A stretch of 64,000 bases of DNA from Pollenia angustigena (taxonomy: Eukaryota; Arthropoda; Insecta; Diptera; Polleniidae). The translations under genes and the position numbers were made by a program. Positions 57,357 through 64,000 of the stretch are shown piece by piece; the stretch's first letter is position 1; each line of letters begins with the position of its first letter. Under the pieces are notes generated by a model. That model did not search any database, was not told where the DNA came from, and saw only the letters and a list, made by a program, of their open reading frames with translations. The DNA lies in assembly GCA_930367215.1 (NCBI GenBank), contig OV884057.1, positions 206,077,621 to 206,141,620 on the forward strand, written 5' to 3'.

Positions 57357-58059
57357 GTCACCTTATATTAATGTAAACATACACTCACTAACAGTACAAT
57401 ACGCTCAATTGTCATTAACGGGTTGGGGTTTGACCAAAAAGAGAACGTTGTAAACAAAAACAAACTATTAAAATTTTTGCAAGATTACAAAAAAAAAATA
57501 TAACAAAATAGAAAGAAAAAACAAATAAACAATATGCAAAATGAACTACATATTTGCGCACTATTTTTAAAACAACTTTTTATATAAATGAATTGTAAAA
57601 TTAAAAAACTAAACACAAAAGGCACACAAAAAATTTAAACTTAAAAAAACACATGTTCAGTGATTAAACAAAATAAATACAAATGTATTGATTAGTTAGT
57701 AGAATTACTTAAATATTTGAATTTATCAATTAGAATGAATTTACAACGCAAAAATTATAAACAAGCAATTAAAAACGGGGAACTATGATTTAGGAAAAGT
57801 GAAATTTTTTTTAAAATTAATAATGAATGAAAACAAAGACATTCTCATGTTTTTTTAAAGTTGAACAAATTTTTCAAAAATATCATAGTATATTCTACAT
57901 TGCACAATGGGGAATTTTCAGAAAAATGTTTCTAAGTTTCTAAACAGTTACCCAGATTTGAAAACAATATGTTTTCTAATTAAAACTATATTTTTTTTAT
58001 TCATTTGTAAATACAATATCAAATTGTCTTTAAGGGAAGATATTGTTTCGCCTTATAGC
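57357..58059. other. AT-rich intergenic sequence
   Basis: Nothing recognised. Confidence 0.4.
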
Positions 58060-58698
58060 CTTTTTACACTGATCAACATCTAACATCTACCATCAAAGAT
58101 GTAGAAAATTTTAAACACTCGTTTACGTTGGTCACATCTTCCATCAAACAAAAATGTCACCATTAAAAAAAAAAAAAAAAAAAAAATTTAAATTAAAAAT
58201 GTTTTTTTTCTACAAAAGTTCCAAAATTAAAAAAGATAACAAAAAATGTGTTAAAAGTTCCATTCGTTTAAAAATATAAAAAATAGTTAAAAAAATATTG
58301 CAATAAAAAAAAACTTGACAAATGTAAACGCTGCTTTCAAAAAAAATTGTTTTTTTTTTTTTTTTTTTTGTCCGTGATGCCACAATTATATTACCACTTA
58401 TCGCCACTTTTCTAGTGATGACACTAAAATAATCGAATGAAGTTGAATGGAATAAAATGAGATAGGAACATCTTTTAAAGATGTTGGTTTTTAGCCCTAT
58501 GTATTTCTTCTAGGATAGGCCTGCCATAAGTCCTGGTTTTCCAGGATTGTCCTGGTTTTAGACTACTTGTCCTGGTGTCCTGGTCCACTATTAAATTGTC
58601 CTGGTTTTGTGTACAGGTCAAGACAAACAATTTTGTTTTTTGCTGGTTTAAATTGTTAACAAAGGTTAAGATTTCTGTTATAACACTGTTATAGTTGG

Positions 58699-59822
58699 GG
58701 GTAGTGCACTAAATATTGATTTAAATCAGATGTCACTAAATAAAACTGCAAAAATTTTAGTTTGCACTCTTTTTTATCAGCTTTTGTGATGATTGCTATT
58801 TATTTAACTACCACAAAAAAAAAAATTAGTGATATTGCAAATTTTTTCACTATCACTAAACGCAGTCAATTCAAATAGTGCAAAATTTGAACTTGCAATC
58901 AAAAAAAGCTGCATATAAACATACTTTCACTTATCGTTCAAAAATTAGTGGTCATGAAATTCTTGAAGACAAATTCAAAAAATACAAATTTTAACTACTT
59001 AGTAAAGTTACTTTCATTATTATTTTGAGAGAAAACTTCAAACAACAAAAAAAAAAAATCCTATATGATAATAATCAAAAAATTATATGTATAATTATTT
59101 TATTCATATGAAAAAATTTAACAACAGCAAATTCTTTCTTTTAATTACTGTTCATTTTTTGTTTTTTTTATGAAGTTTAGTCTTTAGTTTTAAATTAGTG
59201 CACATAAATAAACTCAAGTCAATTTAAACTTGAAATTGAATGCAACATTTTTAGTTGCACTCAAATGAGTGAAGAACAAAAAAGTTGCAATAAACGGATG
59301 ATTGCTTTTTTTAAATCAAACTAATTTTTTTTTTGAGTGTAAAATTTTTTTAAAATCACTATCACTCATGCTTAGTGAGGCTGCAAATTTTCAACGCATC
59401 ACTCAACATCAAAAAAATGATTGCAATAATTTTGCACTATCACTAAGGCCCAGAACAGACGGTAAAACGCAACTGCAACGAAACCCTTTAGAAATTATTG
59501 TTTTGAAACCAGTTTCAATCGTTTTCCAACCTAAATTGTACCAGAATGTAATCAAATTATCACACTCATTTCGATTTTCTTTGAGAACAGATGAAACGCA
59601 AACACGAGTTTCCTGCACGCCGGTTTCAATGCAACTGATTTCCAATGCATTTCAAACCGGTCTTAAAATGGTCGCGTCTTGTGTGGTCCCTCAAAGGAGT
59701 CTATGGCATAAACTCGAATGAAACTCGAAAATAACTAGAAGTTGCAGTTTCGTTGCAGTTGCGTTTCACCGTCTGTTCTGGGCCTAATTGTGAGTTGAAC
59801 CTGCAAAATGAGTGCACTACCC
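58699..59822. mobile_element. 1.1-kb element, GGGTAGTGCACT tips
   Basis: The 12-bp inverted ends GGGTAGTGCACT are exact. Inside both ends are many 'tgcact', 'cactaaa' and 'gattgcaa' words. No clear duplication at the flanks and no transposase. It lies inside the 58516 hAT and contains the 59447 MITE. Confidence 0.65.
59447..59784. mobile_element. 338-bp MITE with TAA duplication
   Basis: Ends GGCCCAGAACAGACGGTAAA and, from the right, GGCCCAGAACAGACGGTGAA, followed by the shared 'acgcaactgcaacgaaac'. TAA flanks both sides (59444-59446, 59785-59787), as in PIF/Harbinger elements. The 139-codon frame that overlaps it is non-coding by appearance. Confidence 0.93.
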
Positions 59823-60933
59823 GCATCTATGGTATGGCTTATGGTGTTTTATTTTCTGACAATAATGTTCCATATATGCTACCATTCGTGCCGGTTTTGT
59901 TCCATTCTAAAAATATATGCAAAAATGTGAGAAGTTGTCGTTTTCCTTTCTAAACATGTTGCAACAATAAATGGCAAATTTGTTCCATTTCTTACCCGCA
60001 GTTATAACTGAGTGTGAGATAATACCCTTTTTTGCATCTGCGTAAAGTACTTGTTTATGCAAGCAAGTATTTTTTTTCTTGTGTTTGCGGACAATGCGTT
60101 ATATTGTGATTTTTAGTTATATTGTGATGGATATAAAAACTTTTTGTTTTTCGTTTGTTTTGCTTTTATTATATTTTTTGTCGCAAAATTTTTAACAACA
60201 GCTGACATTAATTATTGAAAATCAGTGCTGTTAACGCTTATTGGAATTGTAAGAAAATTTAATGCTGAAAATTGCTACAAGCGTGGTGAATATCGCTTTT
60301 AGTACAAACTTTGCATTCAATATTTAACACGCTAAATACACATTAGTGTTGAATGTAAAACGTAGCTATTATTTTGTTCCATTGTAATTTAGAAAAATGT
60401 ATCACTTTGTAAGGGTCCGTGTAACCTAATAAATATATTACACAACTATAATGCATCATTATTTTTTAGAAAAGAAAACACCATTAGTCAATTGATTAGA
60501 TTGACAGTTGTACAGTTGGTTGAAGAAAAATCAAAAGAGTTTGATTTTTTTCAAGTTGAGTACTTAGTCTGCTCAATGGAGAAAGGAAAGAAACTTGTTA
60601 AAGACTGAAACACTGGAGAGTATTATTCAATGTAAGTTTGATTTTAATATGACATGCTACCTGTTTTATAAGTATAAGTAGCTAGAGATGTGAGATGAGA
60701 ATTAATTTATGAAAAAAGTCATTTTTGAGTTGTGACCCTTTAGTATTTAGGGTGAGATATACTACATACATATGTATTAAAAAAAAAACTTTTCTGTTGG
60801 TATAATTTTTTATCAATTTTTTCCAAGTGTCCTGGTTGATAGGTTCAAACATCTGGCAGCCCTATTCTAGGATGATGTTAACATCTTCGCAAATTGTGGC
60901 AAATTGATGGTAGATGTTGATCAGTTTAAAAAG

Positions 60934-61058
60934 CTATTATACTTATTTATGGGGAAAAAATAATGAAGTCATATTTTATATCATTGTAATATAGAAATAT
61001 TTAATTAAAGAAAACAAATAAAGCTTAAATCGGTTTCAAAATATGTAAGTATGTGTGT
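60934..61058. other. Short AT-rich spacer
   Basis: Nothing recognised. Confidence 0.4.
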
Positions 61059-62250
61059 ACATTAGGGCGGGTTGATTTGTATGGAGGAAAAAAAAAATGA
61101 AAAATCGTATAGCAAAAACGTAATCTACATAAAATTCTCCGAAAGAAACATGGGTCTAAAATCAAACCTTAATCCGCGCCTCTCGACTCGAAAATTTTTT
61201 TTAATGTAAAAAACTTTTGAGTGTAGAAAAATATAAACAATTTGGTTCAGCAAATTCAAATTCTTTTTGGAAAAAGCTATGTATTTTTAAAACCTTTTTT
61301 TTAGCTTCACTTCGGAAAATCAAATCTTGTAACGTTAATTTAACCGCCTTATACTCAATGCAAATTGATGAAACTTTGCAGGCATACATATTCCCGATGA
61401 CTATACACGAATACATGGGCGTAGCCGGGATAAAATCTAGGGGGGGGGGGGAATTTTTTTTAGGTAAAATGCTTTTTTGACCGCCTTTTACTCAATGCAA
61501 ATGGATGAAACTTTGCAGGCATACATATTCCCGATGACAGTACACGAATACATGGGCGTAGCCAGGATAAAATCTAGGGGGGGCAAAAATTTTTTTTTTG
61601 TAAAATGCTTTTCTGACCGCCTTTTACTCAATGCAAATGGATGATACTATGCAGGCATACATATTCCCGATGACAATACACGAATACATGGGCGTAGCCG
61701 GGATAAAATCTAGGGGGGGCAAAAAAATTTTTTTTTTGTAAAATGCTTTTTTGATCGCCTTTTACTCAATGCAAATGGATGAAACTTTGCAGGCATACAT
61801 ATTTCCGATGACAGTACACGAATACATGGGCGTAGCCAGGATAAAATCTGGGGGGGTGACAAAATTTTTTTTTTTGGTAAAATGCTTTTTTGGCCGCCTT
61901 TTACTCAATGCAAACTTTACAGGCATACATATTCCCGATGGCAATACACGAATACATGGGCGTACCCAGGATAAAATCTAAGGGGGGGGGGGCAAAAATT
62001 TTTTTTAAATGTTCTTTTTTTAAAAAAGCATTTCTTAAAACAATTTTTAAAATGTTCTTATTTCAAATATTTATTTATTTTTTTTTTTTTTTTTTTGGCA
62101 AAGGCAGGAATATAAATTTTCAAGTCGAGAGGCGCGGATTAGTATTTTATTTTATATACATACATGGTTCCTTCGGAGAATTTTTTTAGAATTTTCTGCA
62201 GTTTACGTTTTTGCTATACGATTAAAAAAAAATCGAACCGCCCTAATGTA
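61059..62250. mobile_element. 1.2-kb TIR element carrying a five-copy tandem repeat
   Basis: The inverted ends are TACATTAGGGCGGGTTGATT and, from the right, TACATTAGGGCGGTTCGATT. Further in, 'aatcgtatagcaaaaacgta' at 61102-61121 and its complement at 62203-62222 match, as do 'cgcgcctctcgactcgaaaa' and 'tcaagtcgagaggcgcgg' arms. The duplication is not resolved because GTAC overlaps the tips. Several short frames only reflect the tandem repeat. Confidence 0.85.
61345..62010. repeat. Five tandem ~136-bp units
   Basis: Units start near 61345, 61481, 61617, 61757 and 61894 with CCGCCTTTTACTCAATGC or a variant. Each contains 'gcatacatattcccgatga', 'cacgaatacatgggcgta', a G run of 6-12 and a T run. 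The fifth has a 14-base internal deletion. Units agree at most positions, so the expansion is recent. Confidence 0.93.
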
Positions 62251-64000
62251 CATACAATTCATTTGGTGTGCAATACCTTGAAGCTTCTCGCAACCGCAAA
62301 AGTAAAAAATGGATGCACACACACCTCTTCCAGAAACGTGTGTTGAGAATCTCAAGAAGTATTTCTCATTTTTTTAAAAATATCCCAATGTGCATTTGCC
62401 TTTAAGTGGCTTTATATCGTTGTTTTGCTTTAAATAAAAAAAGACTAATACATAATAAAAACAAAATCTTTTTATCTTATATTATCCCACCCACTCACTC
62501 TACTACCCCCTAATTAACACTAAGAAATAAATCTCTTTTAGCGCCCCTTACTGAAATAGTATCTACATATAAAGAAATCATTGAAACAGCAAGAATTATT
62601 GATCAAATAAGAAAGAAAAGAAAAAATCACTAACTGGCGCCAAAAAGTCACAATTTTAAAAAGTTGTTCCTTAAGAAAACAAGAAAAAACATCTTAATTC
62701 ACAATAGAAAAGACAATGTCAATAACATGCAGAACAACAACAACAACAACAACAATAGGAGTCTGGATGAGAAAGAGGGAGAAAGATAAAATTCTCTTAT
62801 GAAACATGCGAAAATCACAATAGAATTTTAAAGAAAATTAAAACAGAATAAATTGCAAATTAAATTAAATTTTAATATTTTAAATAATTTATGAGACCAG
62901 ACGTTCAGTAAATAAAAAAATATAATAAATTTGTTTATAATCAAACAAAACTAATTGCAAAAAAAAATTAAATGGTTATAACATTTAACGCACACTGGGT
63001 GGGAAAGCTAAAATAATGCCTCATATTTACATACATACTTGTCTTTTGATCTCCTAAGCCGATGTGATAGTGATAAATTTAAAAAAGGATACCTTAAGCT
63101 GTTGTAACTAGTACATGGTGCATACATGGCATTAGTTACGTATACGACGCAGAACAGCTGTTTGGTTTTCCTTACCAAGCTAATGTATAAAAAGATACTT
63201 TTGCGTAAAATTGACTTCGCGCTGCGGAAGAATTTGGTAAAGTTAAAATTTTTCTCCGTTTTTTTCGTATCAGCTGTTAAGATATTTTAAGTTTGTTTAT
63301 GTTCATTGAAAAAGCGAACAACATTTCGTTCATACAAAACGTATTAAAGTTTCGTACATTTCTGAAATGATCAAAGATCAAAGATCCAAAATCCAATTTG
63401 CTGAAGCCTTAGCAAATGTTAAATGAAAAAATTCTATTCATTTCATTGCCTACAACGTACTTTGTACCACAATTCAAAAATATTTTCCTTAAATGAATCG
63501 TCCCTCTAGCCCCCACCACCGCCCCACCATTTTAAACGAAAGTTTCTTTAATGAAATAAAGACACCAACTGGGCGTTATCTTGAAAAATTCCTCATGAGG
63601 AAAATGGTTGCTTGAAAAAGTGTAAACAACTTTCAAAACATTTAGAAAAGTAAACAAGAAAATAAGAAATCATTCATTTCTAAAAAAAAAAATTTATACA
63701 TTTTATAAACAAAAAGTTGATTATTAATATTATATTTAAAAATAGAATGGAATTTTATACTCTTAATCCAAAAGAAAAAGGAAACCATCGTTTAAAACTT
63801 TAACCCAGACTTAAAAAAATCAGTGTTGTCAACTTTTTGTTATTGAAAAGCGTGCAATATGTTAAAATAATCTCGTAATGGACTTTGTATGTTTGCTGAA
63901 ACGTTGTCATCGTATAAGATTTTTTCTAATGTAGAAAAATGTTAATGATTCACTAAAATAATGTGTTTTTTGTTTAAAGCATCTTACGTTTATCACAGAA
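62251..64000. other. AT-rich intergenic sequence with a (CAA)n tract
   Basis: A (CAA)n microsatellite lies at about 62733-62756. No gene, TIR pair or coding exon was recognised up to the window end. Confidence 0.45.

Larger units (their letters stand above)
58516..60864. mobile_element. 2.35-kb hAT-type element, perfect TTCTAGGA duplication
   Basis: Tips are TAGGCCTGCCATAAG and, from the right, TAGGGCTGCCAGATG. The duplication TTCTAGGA is exact (58508-58515, 60865-60872). 'Tgtcctggt' words occur five times at the left end and once near the right end. No transposase coding remains and another element occupies its middle. Confidence 0.93.
58060..60933. mobile_element. MITE, CTTTTTACACTGATCAAC family (copy 2), split by a hAT
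   Basis: Ends match those of 35576-36106. Without the inserted hAT (58516-60864) and one duplication copy it would be about 517 bp, close to the 531 bp of copy 1. Internal words ('aaagatgt', 'ccctatgtatttctt') are in the same order. Confidence 0.9.

Noticed and set aside
59302..59721. A 139-codon plus-strand ORF
   Set aside because: It runs from one element into a nested MITE (59447-59784), so it is a junction artefact.
1..64000. CRISPR arrays, bacterial operons, ribosome-binding sites or prophage
   Set aside because: The sequence is eukaryotic in composition and element content. The tandem arrays have no regular unique spacers and there are no cas-like genes.

Overview
This is an AT-rich eukaryotic window with almost no conserved coding sequence. 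The transposon families (mariner, hAT, PIF/Harbinger-type and piggyBac-type short elements, a jockey/CR1-type non-LTR element) and one long Gln/Ser/Pro-rich coding exon suggest an insect, most likely a brachyceran and probably a calyptrate fly such as a blow fly or house fly relative. The species is an inference from style of sequence, not a measurement.

The only convincing host gene is a 370-codon open exon on the minus strand (33448 to 32336). It has an in-frame stop just before its ATG and a consensus splice donor near its 3' end, so it looks like the first coding exon of a spliced regulatory-type gene. A much weaker candidate is a 58-codon ORF at 18573-18749.

Most of the rest is a mobile-element landscape that can be resolved by hand, because many elements still have terminal inverted repeats (TIRs) and target-site duplications (TSDs). 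Eight hAT-type elements have exact or nearly exact 8-bp TSDs (1624, 7991, 19739, 27926, 29917, 47216, 51834, 58516) and one more has hAT-like tips (17653). Seven foldback elements have clean TTA/TAA duplications (2762, 3932, 24601, 41692, 50560, 53304, 59447); an eighth (34337) is less certain. Two TTAA-flanked elements look piggyBac-type (12583, 56937). Four mariner relics, two 5'-truncated non-LTR copies, and several elements of unknown superfamily complete the set. None encodes an intact transposase.

Layout: 1.4-5.4 kb is an AT-rich ~31-bp minisatellite that has absorbed five different elements. 7.9-12.2 kb holds two mariner relics with nested short elements. 19.7-22.1 kb holds a large foldback and a non-LTR 3' end. 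27.4-30.9 kb holds three elements side by side. 32.3-33.4 kb is the host exon. 34.1-37.4 kb is a cluster of short elements. 38.9-39.5 kb and 44.2-45.9 kb are two minisatellites with related 17- and 18-bp units. 47.2-53.5 kb has two hAT copies that retain C-terminal transposase coding. 58.1-60.9 kb is a four-deep nest of insertions. 61.1-62.3 kb is an element with an internal five-copy tandem repeat.

No new multi-gene system is visible. The most interesting patterns are (i) two different mariner subfamilies that have lost the same part of the transposase, with two copies of one subfamily sharing the same junction, (ii) the four-level nest and several insertions whose empty sites are also present in the window, and (iii) the two related GTAC-containing minisatellites.
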